Origin: Candidatus Fermentibacterota bacterium
GTDB lineage: Bacteria > Fermentibacterota > Fermentibacteria > Fermentibacterales > JCC-6
DNA: 44,054 bases
Reading direction: 5' to 3'
NCBI GenBank assembly: GCA_030592645.1
Contig: JAUVIR010000028.1
Coordinates: forward strand, 1-44,054
The notes below the pieces were generated by a model. The model saw nothing but the letters and a program-made list of their open reading frames with translations, had not been told where the DNA came from and did not search any database. Below are positions 1 to 8,043 of this stretch, piece after piece. Each line of letters starts with the position of its first letter. Position 1 is the stretch's first letter. Both the position numbers and the translations under genes were made by a program.

Positions 1-1
1 A

Positions 2-262
2 AAACCTGAGACTGAAGATGCGGAAACACCTGCAGAACCGGATACAAAGCCTGAGACTGAGGATGCAGAAACACCTGCAGAGCCGGATGCAAAACCTGAG
101 ACTGAAGATGCGGAAACACCTGCAGAGCCGGATGCAAAACCTGAGACTGAAGATGCGGAAACACCTGCAGAGCCGGATGCAAAGCCTGAAACTGAAGAAG
201 CGGATACAGCCGTAGAAACGGATACAAAGCCTGAGACCGAGGATGCCGACACAGGTGAATTG
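2..262 (+). repeat. 45-bp tandem repeat coding a 15-residue acidic linker
   Basis: Copies begin at 2, 47, 92, 137 and 182, with a partial degenerate copy from 227. Each reads K-P-E-T-E-D-A-E-T-P-A-E-P-D-A or a close variant in the frame of the downstream ODP protein. The middle copies are nearly identical in DNA, and the fifth is the most diverged. The array continues left of the window, so total copy number is unknown. Such a Pro/Glu-rich repeat is probably an extended flexible spacer. Confidence 0.95.
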
Positions 263-1381
263 AATCTGGATGAAATTGTTGAAATAGCACCGAACACATA
301 CTGGATCGGAATAAGAGAGGGCACTCTTCTCGAACGGAATATCTACCTCAGGATATTCACTAAAGGGAAAAAGACGATCAATCTACTGATAGACCCTGGT
401 GCCCCTGTAGACCTTACTCCTCTTATAGAAAAACTGTCAGCGAAGATCGGCGGACTCAGTAATCTCCACCTTATGTACCTCAATCATCAGGACCCTGATG
501 TAGCATACAATGCAGAGCATCTGCAGAAGCTCAACCCCGACTGCATCGTCCTCTGCTCTGAAGATTCCTGGAGACTTGTGAAGCTTTACGGACTGGATCC
601 GAAAAAATACAGGGCCATTGAACAGTTCAACGATCTTACCGTCGAGTTAAGCACTGGCCATCGCCTCAGGTTCGTACCGTCTCCATTCTGCCACTTCCGC
701 GGAGCTGTGATGCTGTACGACGAAGAGACAGGTGTCCTTTTTTCCGGAGACCTGTTTGGAGGTCTTTCCTTCGTGCCGGATCTCTTCGCCACGGAGGATT
801 CATGGGACGGTATATCAGTCTTCCACCAGATCTATATGCCCTGCCTCGCCGCAATCCGCAATGCATCGGGGAACATCCGCAACCTGGATACTTTACCAGT
901 GATGATAGCGCCCCAGCATGGCGGCATCATATCCGGCGATCTTGTCAATGACTTCCTTGCCCGAATGGACAAACTCGAAGTAGGGGTAGACCTTTTCCTG
1001 AAAGAACATACCAAGGCAAACTACATAGAAGTCATGAACGACCTGCTTTCGGAATTCCGCAGGATAGCTGGCCCTGAGACCCTTACAGAGGTTCTGCACG
1101 CTTTTCTTGCAGATTCCTCATTCCCGAATGTGATTTCATTGGGAGCCAATGGTATTCACGATATCAAAATCAATCCTTACGATGCCATTAGAATACTATT
1201 GTGTGAACTGCAGTCCAAAACACCTCCGGAAACCTGGAATGAGGCAGAGAAAAGTATCCTGAAGATTCTGACTATGCGGAAGATCAGCATTCCCGACTGT
1301 ATGGTACTCACAGCTAGCGATGATATGGTTTTTCACCTGGCCGACAGGTTTATGTCTGGAGCATCCGAAAACGCTGAGTGA
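2..1381 (+). CDS. ODP-type di-iron / metallo-beta-lactamase-fold protein, 5' end outside window
   Basis: The frame is open from base 2, so the gene starts left of the window. A TTG at 260 is only an internal leucine codon. About 85 visible residues of acidic Pro/Glu/Thr-rich repeats lead into an MBL fold of the ODP (oxygen-binding di-iron, flavodiiron-like) type. Candidate metal ligands are His 485-487, Asp 491-493 and Asp 497-499 in NHQDPDV, His 692-694, Asp 749-751 in FSGDLFGG, and His 917-919 in APQHGG. The family's usual HxExDH is changed to HxDxDV, so the last His of that motif is Val. A mostly helical tail of about 140 residues follows; I do not recognise it. No flavodoxin domain is visible downstream, so this is not a complete flavodiiron NO/O2 reductase. 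A role in oxygen or redox sensing is inferred from the fold; the missing N-terminus could hold a signalling domain. Confidence 0.8.
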   Translation, partial: KPETEDAETPAEPDTKPETEDAETPAEPDAKPETEDAETPAEPDAKPETEDAETPAEPDAKPETEEADTAVETDTKPETEDADTGELNLDEIVEIAPNTYWIGIREGTLLERNIYLRIFTKGKKTINLLIDPGAPVDLTPLIEKLSAKIGGLSNLHLMYLNHQDPDVAYNAEHLQKLNPDCIVLCSEDSWRLVKLYGLDPKKYRAIEQFNDLTVELSTGHRLRFVPSPFCHFRGAVMLYDEETGVLFSGDLFGGLSFVPDLFATEDSWDGISVFHQIYMPCLAAIRNASGNIRNLDTLPVMIAPQHGGIISGDLVNDFLARMDKLEVGVDLFLKEHTKANYIEVMNDLLSEFRRIAGPETLTEVLHAFLADSSFPNVISLGANGIHDIKINPYDAIRILLCELQSKTPPETWNEAEKSILKILTMRKISIPDCMVLTASDDMVFHLADRFMSGASENAE

Positions 1382-1384
1382 TGA

Positions 1385-2980
1385 TCACCATATTACAGTG
1401 ATCCCCGCTCCACCTGTAGTTTTCGTGTAATCTTTTTCGATATTACTTGAAAAAGTAATGTATTCACCAGATAGATTCGCAGTCAGAAAATCGCAGATCG
1501 GGAATCCTCCATAAAGCACAGCTCCGATCTTCCTCTCGTCATCTCCTGTTGTGTAATAACCACCAAGAGTCATGGAAAGGGAATGTGATGGGTACCATGT
1601 ACCCCTGAGATCTCCCGTATAAGTCCAGACCGGATGGCTGCCGAGCCGTGTTCGCCTTGTCGAGACGCAGGCGGTTATAACCACCGGGAAGTCCAGAGTG
1701 ACCGTTTCTCGCAGCACTGCGCTTGTAGAGCTGTAATCACTGCTCCCTGTTCCAGCCGAATTGTCATAAACACTGACAGCCGCAGCAGAATTTACATCCA
1801 GACCCGCGATATTCCTTCTGTAGTTAGCTGAGATGGAAATCATGGATGTCTTGAAACTGGTCATTACACTATCCTGCAGGTCGGTATAGGATGGGGAGTA
1901 GCTGATGTGAATCCTCGGGAAGTTTCTGAATGAAAACCCAATCCGCGCGCCGTAAGTATTCGCTGTACTGGTTGATGATTTTGTATTCAGAAGATTATCC
2001 GATTCCCACCTGTACCACAATCCGGCAGACATCTGCCTGTCCATGAAATACTTGTCCGCCCTGGTTTCGAGTGATATCTCGTCATCCCTGATGTACGGTG
2101 CTCCCATGCTCTGAAAACCGGGCTCTACACGTCTGAATGAAGCCGCTATCATATTGTCCGAAAATCTGACAGAGGAGGAAAGGTCAAGAGCCCAGCCGAA
2201 TCCTGAACTTATATTAGCCCCGGAGAAATCCACCAGCCATTGCGGAACCTCCTCGGAATCTATTTCTGGGCTCCTTACATCCCTCGTGAACATTGATCCC
2301 GCTATTTCCCCCTCAATGCGGAGTCCTCCATCAAACAGGACTGAACCGTAATCAAGGGATGCTACATAGTTTTCCGATGGAGTGATACGGAAAGTGCTGT
2401 CTTCGGTTATGGAGCCGTTCACATCCTTTCCGTACAGCATGCTCAGGTGCAGATGACTGCCGTAAGGAGATCCCAGACCTGTCTGTACGGAGTACAGGTT
2501 TCGCTCATACTCCCCGGGATCATCACCCTCAGGCTCGACCCCGCGCCTGTTTCTGCCTCCGGCAGCTGCAAAATAGAATCCACCGGGATTCAGTGCCAGA
2601 TTTGCACCTGATATGTATGCTGCATTCAGAGTGAAATTTGTGAAACAAGGGTTTGAAGCCCCAATTCCGATAGATGATATCCAGGACTGAACTGTGCCTT
2701 CCCTGGAAGATGCAGAGGGGTGTGATGAGATATAGATCCTGTTCATATTCTGTCTCTGCATATTCTCTTCGGACGATACGAACACACTTGCAACCACAGG
2801 GATACCGTAGATACGAAAAACCGGATTGAACCTCCAGCGCCAGAACTGGTTCGGCAATTCAGACCATGCATTCTCATTGTCCGAATACTGGGAGAAGAAA
2901 GAAGTGCTTCCGGATATTTCAAAATCCGCTGCAGCCGAAAAAGCAAAAGTCAGTATCAGAAGCAGAATCGTATATTTCAC
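1385..2980 (-). CDS. Predicted outer-membrane beta-barrel protein
   Basis: 531 residues with a clear signal peptide (MKYTILLLILTFAFSAAA, then DFEIS). The mature protein is made of alternating polar/hydrophobic strands rich in Ser, Gly, Tyr and Asn, such as GARIGFSFRNFPRIHISYSP, and ends in an aromatic residue (GITVIW). This is the pattern of outer-membrane beta-barrels, including the terminal aromatic BAM-type signal. The start is GTG at 2980, inside a GTGA overlap with the stop of the upstream propeller gene, so the two are probably translationally coupled and work together at the cell surface. I do not recognise a specific family. It could be a porin-like or T9SS-accessory barrel; substrate unknown. 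Confidence 0.75.
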   Translation of the reverse strand: MKYTILLLILTFAFSAAADFEISGSTSFFSQYSDNENAWSELPNQFWRWRFNPVFRIYGIPVVASVFVSSEENMQRQNMNRIYISSHPSASSREGTVQSWISSIGIGASNPCFTNFTLNAAYISGANLALNPGGFYFAAAGGRNRRGVEPEGDDPGEYERNLYSVQTGLGSPYGSHLHLSMLYGKDVNGSITEDSTFRITPSENYVASLDYGSVLFDGGLRIEGEIAGSMFTRDVRSPEIDSEEVPQWLVDFSGANISSGFGWALDLSSSVRFSDNMIAASFRRVEPGFQSMGAPYIRDDEISLETRADKYFMDRQMSAGLWYRWESDNLLNTKSSTSTANTYGARIGFSFRNFPRIHISYSPSYTDLQDSVMTSFKTSMISISANYRRNIAGLDVNSAAAVSVYDNSAGTGSSDYSSTSAVLRETVTLDFPVVITACVSTRRTRLGSHPVWTYTGDLRGTWYPSHSLSMTLGGYYTTGDDERKIGAVLYGGFPICDFLTANLSGEYITFSSNIEKDYTKTTGGAGITVIW

Positions 2981-4845
2981 TCTTCTGTTTCCGCAGCATC
3001 GATAAAGCCGTTATTGAATGAGTTTCTGCAGAACTGGGGCCATCCCTCGACCATCGGACCCGCACCAGTCCCCTCCACAGCGTATATCCTGTGATCGTCG
3101 CTTCCGAAATAGACAGTTCCATCAATACCGATTACCGGGCTGGAACGGACAGTGCCCAGGGTCTGAAATTTCCAGATGCTGAATCCCGAAGGTGAGAAAG
3201 AGTGAAGGCACCCATTGTCAGCACCGAAGAACATAGAGCCCGTTACATTCAGAGCCGGAGTCGATGTTATTACAGCTCCCGCGGGTATCACACCCGTTCT
3301 CCTGCCGGTCTCTCTTTCCATAGCGTACAGGTTACCGCTCCCGGTACCGACCCACACAGTACCGTCTGAGGATACAACCGGACCGGTATACACCGCAGAA
3401 GGAAGTACCGTATTCCATAACACCACTCCTTCGCGGCTGAAACGGAATAATTTCCTGCCTGCGGCAGCATAGATGCAATCACCATCGATCACTGGTCCGC
3501 CTGTGAAATCGTCCTCCGCCCTGTAAGACCATAACTCAAGCAATCCATCCTCGTTATCCTCCGCTGCAAAGCACATATCATCGCATGTGAAATAGATACT
3601 ACCGGTGGAATCCACCGAAGAAGGGAGATAAATACAGTCGCCTGTCCGCAGGGAATCGATGATATCTCCGTAGAGCCCGTCGATTGAATAGAATATTCCT
3701 TCCAGAGAACCTGCATAGAGCCTTCCGGAAGGAAGAATTACAGGACAGGCATGGACCGGTCCCGGCATACCGTTGTGCCACAGAAGAAAACCTGATGGAT
3801 CAAGGCAGCATATCCCGAAATCACCCGAAGCGAATATCCTCCCATCCGGACCTACAGCAGCCGAATATACCCCTCCGCCGGCGGGATACCTCCACAATTC
3901 GCCCCCCCCCTGATCCAGAGAATAGATGAAACCGTCAAGACTGCCGCAGATAATGCTTCCGTCCAATGCAATGGCCGGACTGCAAACGACCCTGTCACCG
4001 GTTTCAAAGCTCCATATCTCTGAACCCTCTTCAAAAGCTGTGCTGATACTGGCAGAGGAGAACGTCCAGACGGAGCTGCTGCCCACAGAATTGCCCAGAT
4101 AGAAACCTTCAACCTGCCAGGCGTATCTGTACCCCTCTTCAAATCCGTCGGCATATACCGGATATACGATCTCCTCATTGAGAAGACCTTCTGCAGTGAA
4201 CCAGGCTGGATTTGCAGAAATTGCGCTTTCCGGAGATTGCCCTGCAAGTACTTCAACTATTCTTATTCCGTAATCAACGGTTCCGGGAGGCAGGGACGGG
4301 AACCAGGTGAAAATCGGTAAAGGTTCTGTGATCTCACTGTTATCGATCGGGTACTGGAGTTCGGGAGCTGAATGGTTAGTAACTTCCTGGATGAAACCAC
4401 CCTGCCCGATAATGCCTCCCCCCTCCTGGTAAACATAGAATGTGACTAAATAGGTCCCGTCCGGAAATTGTCCCATCCGGTTAACACTTGCTTCGAATTC
4501 GCTGTCGTAGAACTCCGTATTTATGGGTGATAGATCAAGAGAGCTCAGATTAAGTATTCCCGGCGGCAACAGAAATACCGCAGTGGTCGCATCCATAAGC
4601 AGACCCGCGCCGGTAACTTCCACAGTTATGAACATATAAACTGAGAATATTTCTGAAGATGTATTGAAAAGCCGCACCCTCCAGAGATCCTCAACATATA
4701 TCTGACCGGGAGGAGGAGAGATTAATTCCACTTCCACCGGCAGCTGCTGCGGCGGCTGCACATACTCCGGTGCGGCAGCTTGAGGTGTTTGTAAAGCACC
4801 GCTGTCAGCAAGCATCAGAATGGAAAAAACTAATGATAACATCAT
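2977..4845 (-). CDS. Secreted PQQ-like beta-propeller protein with N-terminal Ig/Fn3-like domains
   Basis: 622 residues. An N-terminal signal peptide (MMLSLVFSILMLADSGA) is followed by a Pro/Gln-rich stretch, two beta-sandwich-like regions (about residues 35-160 and 165-270), and from about 275 a propeller of repeated W-x-F/Y...SSPAIGxDGTVYFGSxDGxIY units ending in a WPQFCRNSFNNG motif typical of PQQ-like repeats. The start ATG at 4845 follows a GGGGGT ribosome site. No PQQ dehydrogenase active-site region is seen, so a structural or binding role is more likely than catalysis. The stop overlaps the GTG start of the barrel gene by 4 bases. A G9 run lies in the coding strand at 3902-3910. There is no T9SS C-terminal domain. 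A surface role with the coupled barrel is inferred. Confidence 0.8.
   Translation of the reverse strand: MMLSLVFSILMLADSGALQTPQAAAPEYVQPPQQLPVEVELISPPPGQIYVEDLWRVRLFNTSSEIFSVYMFITVEVTGAGLLMDATTAVFLLPPGILNLSSLDLSPINTEFYDSEFEASVNRMGQFPDGTYLVTFYVYQEGGGIIGQGGFIQEVTNHSAPELQYPIDNSEITEPLPIFTWFPSLPPGTVDYGIRIVEVLAGQSPESAISANPAWFTAEGLLNEEIVYPVYADGFEEGYRYAWQVEGFYLGNSVGSSSVWTFSSASISTAFEEGSEIWSFETGDRVVCSPAIALDGSIICGSLDGFIYSLDQGGGELWRYPAGGGVYSAAVGPDGRIFASGDFGICCLDPSGFLLWHNGMPGPVHACPVILPSGRLYAGSLEGIFYSIDGLYGDIIDSLRTGDCIYLPSSVDSTGSIYFTCDDMCFAAEDNEDGLLELWSYRAEDDFTGGPVIDGDCIYAAAGRKLFRFSREGVVLWNTVLPSAVYTGPVVSSDGTVWVGTGSGNLYAMERETGRRTGVIPAGAVITSTPALNVTGSMFFGADNGCLHSFSPSGFSIWKFQTLGTVRSSPVIGIDGTVYFGSDDHRIYAVEGTGAGPMVEGWPQFCRNSFNNGFIDAAETEE
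3902..3910 (-). repeat. G9 homopolymer inside propeller gene
   Basis: Nine consecutive C on the plus strand, G on the coding strand, encoding the D-Q-G-G-G-E turn of the propeller. Gain or loss of one base would frameshift the gene about halfway and uncouple the GTGA-linked barrel gene. Tracts this long are known slippage sites in contingency genes; slippage here is untested. Confidence 0.9.
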
Positions 4846-4980
4846 TGACCCCCATTAATTATATATATCCATGCAGTTGGCTCGTCCATTGCCCTGATCT
4901 GATTATACCGAATCGGGGCGGGAAGCTCTGGACAACTACCTGTTCTGTGCATACAATCTATGCTGAAATGGAGGTTTACA

Positions 4981-5511
4981 ATGAGATTTCTGCTTATTCT
5001 GATGCTGTTTTCCCTACCCATTGCCATGGCCGAGGATGCTGAGCCTCAGGTAGGAGATGAGGTTGCCATCTCAGTCCAGAACCAGTCAATCTATCCTATG
5101 CCGGCATTCTACGCCTCACCAGTGGAACCGGTAAGTTACGGAACCCTTGCTTCAATAGACCAGATAGATGGAGAATGGTTCAGGATCACCACTTCTCTTG
5201 GAAAAGTCGGATGGATACACCGTACATCCGTTACAGGAGCTATCCAGAGCACTTCTGGAGGCACATCTGCATCCGGAAGTGTAACCTCGGACGAGATAAT
5301 GCTGGCCGGTCGCGGATTCAGCCAGGATATTGAAGAGACTTACGCCGGACAGCATCCCGAACTGAATTTTTCAACGGTGAACACCATGGAAACATCCTGG
5401 ACGATATCACCGGAGCAGCTCTACCAGTTCCTTGTTGAGGGTAACCTTATCGAGGGTACCGCAAGTACAACTCAACCTGAGACTCCAGCAACTGGCGGGA
5501 GGACAAGATAA
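4981..5511 (+). CDS. Exported SH3b-domain protein
   Basis: 176 residues from ATG 4981, chosen because GGAGG lies 6 bases upstream and a standard signal peptide follows (MRFLLILMLFSLPIAMAEDA). Earlier in-frame starts would put charged residues before it. Residues about 25-85 look like a bacterial SH3 domain (VAISVQNQSIYPMPAF, DGEWFRITTSLGKVGWIHRT). SH3b domains commonly bind cell-wall peptides. The C-terminal part is Ser/Gly/Thr-rich with a short helical segment. It overlaps the M48 protease gene by one base (TAATG), so the two are likely co-translated and act in the same envelope process. No catalytic domain is present. Confidence 0.8.
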   Translation: MRFLLILMLFSLPIAMAEDAEPQVGDEVAISVQNQSIYPMPAFYASPVEPVSYGTLASIDQIDGEWFRITTSLGKVGWIHRTSVTGAIQSTSGGTSASGSVTSDEIMLAGRGFSQDIEETYAGQHPELNFSTVNTMETSWTISPEQLYQFLVEGNLIEGTASTTQPETPATGGRTR

Positions 5512-6458
5512 TGACATTTCTGAGTATTATCATAGCATCCCTCCTTGCCTTTGGTCTTGGAGACATAGTTGATGTCCTTGAAAGCGACGAGGTCGAGACC
5601 GCCCTTAACGTAGCGGAGTCATTCGGGCAGGCGAGCAGGGAAATATCCGAAGTCGAGGAGTATTACATAGGAAGATCCGTAGCTGCAACAGTTCTGAACA
5701 TGTACGTGCCTCTTGAGGATCCTGCCATGCAGCAGTACGTCAACCTTGTAGGTCAGACCGTCGCATGCAGCTCCCCAAAGCCCACGCTTTTCGGAGGCTA
5801 CCATTTTCTTGTGGTGAACAGCAGCGAGATAAACGCTATCGCCTGCCCCGGAGGATTTATCCTTATAAGCAGCGCATTGATCGATGTGACATCCAACGAA
5901 GATGAGCTTGCAGCCATTCTTGCGCATGAAGTGGCGCATGTCACCCTGCAGCATGGAATATCATCCATAGACCAGGCCAGATGGACTGAATTCGGTATTC
6001 TGGTTGCCGAGGAATCAACGGAGAGATGGGGCAGCGATGAGCTGCAGAGCGCAGCGGGCGACTACGGTGACATTGTAGAGGATGTAGTTTCCAACATCAT
6101 CACAAAAGGCTACAGCCGTGAGACCGAATACCAGGCTGACAGTCTGGCTGCCGTTATATGCGCTTCAGCGGGATACGATCCCGGCGCCATTGCTTCCGTT
6201 CTTCAAACCATGAGCGCTATCGTTTCAAGATCCGGCCCCGGATTCTGGCAGACACATCCATCACCGGAAGACAGGCTTGCAGCGGTAAATACTGTTATAT
6301 CAACACTGCCGCAGATAGAGGTCGATCCGATCCGTACAGCCAGATTCGATGAATACATTTCAGGCTCGGTAACAGTTCCAGCTTCAACTGGAACCGGAGT
6401 AAGGGGTTCAAGCAGTACGGGCGGTACAACCTCACCAACAACACCAGGTACGAGATAG
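5511..6458 (+). CDS. M48-family exported metalloprotease
   Basis: 315 residues. The N-terminal hydrophobic segment (MTFLSIIIASLLAFGLG) is a signal peptide or anchor. The zinc motif HEVAH lies at residues 139-143 in LAAILAHEVAHVTLQHG, and the third ligand is probably the Glu of SRETEYQADSLA. The region before it (NSSEINAIACPGGFILIS) is typical of the soluble periplasmic M48C group that includes BepA and LoiP. A Ser/Thr/Gly-rich tail of about 25 residues ends the protein; no TPR domain is seen. By analogy it could degrade or help assemble misfolded outer-membrane proteins. It starts on the last base of the SH3b stop codon and is followed 13 bases later by the glutaminyl cyclase gene. Confidence 0.9.
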   Translation: MTFLSIIIASLLAFGLGDIVDVLESDEVETALNVAESFGQASREISEVEEYYIGRSVAATVLNMYVPLEDPAMQQYVNLVGQTVACSSPKPTLFGGYHFLVVNSSEINAIACPGGFILISSALIDVTSNEDELAAILAHEVAHVTLQHGISSIDQARWTEFGILVAEESTERWGSDELQSAAGDYGDIVEDVVSNIITKGYSRETEYQADSLAAVICASAGYDPGAIASVLQTMSAIVSRSGPGFWQTHPSPEDRLAAVNTVISTLPQIEVDPIRTARFDEYISGSVTVPASTGTGVRGSSSTGGTTSPTTPGTR

Positions 6459-6471
6459 TTGATACTGTAAT

Positions 6472-7269
6472 ATGCTGAAGAACAGCCGGCTACTGCCCGC
6501 ATGGTTCATACTGATTCTCTCAGTTACCATAGTTTCATGCAGCGAAACCGGTGATCCCAATTCCAATCCGGACCCGGTACTTCCGGAAACACTTTACGTC
6601 AATCTCATAGGCACGCTTCCCCATGATACTTCAGCCTACACTCAGGGATTTGAGGTACATGACGGCATTCTCTGGGAGTCCACAGGTCACTACGGCTTTT
6701 CAACTCTCAGAAAACTCAACCTTTCAGACGGTTCCATTATTCAGACCTATCCCCTCCCTGATACTCTGTTCGGTGAGGGGATTACAATACTGAATAACAA
6801 GGTCTATCAACTCACATGGACCTCCGGGTTCGTGCTTGAATGGAATGTTCTGAACCCCGTCCTTCATGTATCCGATACAATAGATACAGAAGGTTGGGGT
6901 ATCTGCTCCGTCAGCAGCAGCACTGTAGTTACCAGCAATGGCAGTGCTACACTCAGCTTCAGGGATGTAAATAGTTTTGATACTCTCTGGACCATCAACG
7001 TGAATATTGACGGCAGCCCGATTCACCTTCTGAATGAGCTTGAATATGCCGAAGGCAGTATCTACGCAAACAGGTATTACTCGGATTACATATACCGTAT
7101 AGACCCTGAAACGGGGAATGTTACAGCTCTCATCGATGCATCATCACTGCTCTCTGGTTCCAACAGGATAAATGCCGGAGTCCTCAACGGTATCGCATGG
7201 GACCCTCAGAGGGAAGCTTTCCTTCTAACCGGAAAGAACTGGCCATCCATCTTCATTGTAACCTTCTGA
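6472..7269 (+). CDS. Glutaminyl-peptide cyclotransferase (plant/bacterial type), lipoprotein
   Basis: 265 residues. A lipoprotein signal with lipobox IVSC near residue 23 is followed by the five-bladed propeller of the glutamine cyclotransferase family (PF05096). Signature stretches are HDTSAYTQGFEVHDGILWES, LFGEGITILNNKVYQLTW, LNELEYAEGSIYAN and NGIAWDP. The enzyme converts N-terminal Gln of exported proteins to pyroglutamate, which protects them from aminopeptidases. Its position behind an exported protease suggests they act in the same compartment. It is the last gene of the plus-strand group and is followed by a strong hairpin at 7284-7309. Confidence 0.92.
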   Translation: MLKNSRLLPAWFILILSVTIVSCSETGDPNSNPDPVLPETLYVNLIGTLPHDTSAYTQGFEVHDGILWESTGHYGFSTLRKLNLSDGSIIQTYPLPDTLFGEGITILNNKVYQLTWTSGFVLEWNVLNPVLHVSDTIDTEGWGICSVSSSTVVTSNGSATLSFRDVNSFDTLWTINVNIDGSPIHLLNELEYAEGSIYANRYYSDYIYRIDPETGNVTALIDASSLLSGSNRINAGVLNGIAWDPQREAFLLTGKNWPSIFIVTF

Positions 7270-7283
7270 AGATGATCTAAGTA

Positions 7284-7309
7284 AAGGGGAGGCTGAAAAG
7301 CCTCCCCTT
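7284..7309. terminator. Hairpin between convergent genes, GAAA tetraloop
   Basis: A perfect 11-bp stem (AAGGGGAGGCT with AGCCTCCCCTT) closed by a GNRA tetraloop, GAAA, at 7295-7298. It lies between the glutaminyl cyclase stop (7269) and the end of the convergent RRM gene (7332), so it can serve both. There is no long T run on either side, so it may also act as an RNA-stabilising 3' hairpin. Confidence 0.8.
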
Positions 7310-7331
7310 ACACTATCTAGATAGATTAACG

Positions 7332-7592
7332 CTAGTTCTGTCTTGGTTTGCTGTTAGCAAAATCCACTCTGAGCTCGCGTCCCTCTAATTCTTTTCCGTG
7401 CATTGCTTCCTGGGCTGCCTGTGCGCCGTCATCAGTTTCGAAAGTCACGAAACCGAAGCCTCTTGACCGTCCTGAATCTCTCTCACACACAACGTTTGCC
7501 TCTTCAATAGGTCCAAACTCCTCGAAAGCCTTTCTAAGACCTTCATCGTTTGTTGCCCAGGCTAATCCACCAACAAAAAGCTTCCTGTTCAT
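7332..7592 (-). CDS. RRM-domain RNA-binding protein (bacterial Rbp type)
   Basis: 86 residues forming one RNA recognition motif: RNP2 LFVGGL at residues 5-10 and RNP1 RGFGFVTF at 44-51, both intact. Start ATG 7592 follows AGGAG by 5 bases. Small single-RRM proteins of this kind bind single-stranded RNA, are best known from cyanobacteria, and are often cold-induced. Here the gene stands alone between a hairpin and an approximately 260-base leader driven by a near-consensus promoter, which suggests high and post-transcriptionally controlled expression. Confidence 0.95.
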   Translation of the reverse strand: MNRKLFVGGLAWATNDEGLRKAFEEFGPIEEANVVCERDSGRSRGFGFVTFETDDGAQAAQEAMHGKELEGRELRVDFANSKPRQN

Positions 7593-7854
7593 TAGAACTC
7601 CTGTTTCCGGGACCTGCGTCCCTCAGTACCAAGCAGCATTATGCCGCTGTTGCCCCCCGTGAAGGGGGTTCGTGCAAAACCGGGATACGGCCCGGAACCG
7701 TGCTGCAGAAGCGCAGCAGATAATAAAAACAATTTATAGATATTGTTACTCATGCGAGAATAGTCATACAATGTATGATATTGAAATAACTCAGAAATGA
7801 CGTAAACCTCTTTGACACAGTAAACAAACAACAGTAACTTGCTTATAAAAAGCT
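7593..7854 (-). promoter_or_regulatory. Long structured 5' leader of the RRM gene
   Basis: If transcription starts about 7 bases past the -10 box, the mRNA has about 260 bases before the ATG. It can form at least three hairpins: 7701-7718 (TGCTGC/GCAGCA), 7680-7695 (CCGGG/CCCGG, directly followed by four U, so attenuator-like), and 7654-7668 (CCCCC/GGGGG), plus GGGAC/GTCCC near the ribosome site. A 79-codon open frame spans the leader but has no recognisable content and is probably chance. Autoregulation or temperature sensing is inferred, as for cold-shock mRNAs. Confidence 0.5.
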
Positions 7855-7860
7855 TTTAGT

Positions 7861-7888
7861 ATTATACGGCATTGGTTTTACTTGACAA
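7861..7888 (-). promoter_or_regulatory. Sigma70-type promoter of the RRM gene
   Basis: Minus strand: TTGTCA (7888-7883), 16-base spacer, TATAAT (7866-7861). Five of six -35 bases and all six -10 bases match consensus. A 10-C/G tract abuts the -35 box on its upstream side. Confidence 0.75.
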
Positions 7889-7889
7889 G

Positions 7890-7899
7890 CCCCCCCCCC
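7890..7899. repeat. C10 homopolymer next to promoter
   Basis: Ten C on the plus strand, one base upstream of the minus-strand -35 box. Length changes would shift any upstream activator site relative to the promoter. It is the longest homopolymer I noticed in the window. Confidence 0.9.
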
Positions 7900-7996
7900 A
7901 TCCTGCTTCCTTCATCGTACACAACGCAGTAGCATTTTTGATACTCGATAAAGCAACTCTTTCATCGAATGTAACCGATCACAAGTTATCTGAAAC

Positions 7997-8025
7997 TTGA
8001 CGAAATGGATAGCCGGGCGTATTTT
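7997..8025 (+). promoter_or_regulatory. Promoter of tRNA-Asn
   Basis: TTGACG (7997-8002), exactly 17 bases, TATTTT (8020-8025). The predicted start lies about 10 bases before the mature tRNA 5' end at 8044, with a GC-rich discriminator, as is common for stable-RNA promoters. Confidence 0.75.
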
Positions 8026-8043
8026 TCCGCGTCTACAATGCGC

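Noticed and set aside
18-215. 65-codon basic open frame in the repeat array
   Set aside because: Out of frame with the ODP protein and only open because the 45-bp repeat keeps all frames periodic.
7592-7831. 79-codon minus-strand open frame upstream of the RRM gene
   Set aside because: No recognisable domain or ribosome site, spans leader hairpins; treated as non-coding leader.
7812-7848. TTGACA (7812) and TATAAA (7843) on the plus strand
   Set aside because: Spacing of 25 bases is too long for a sigma70 promoter; no gene until the tRNA, which has its own promoter.
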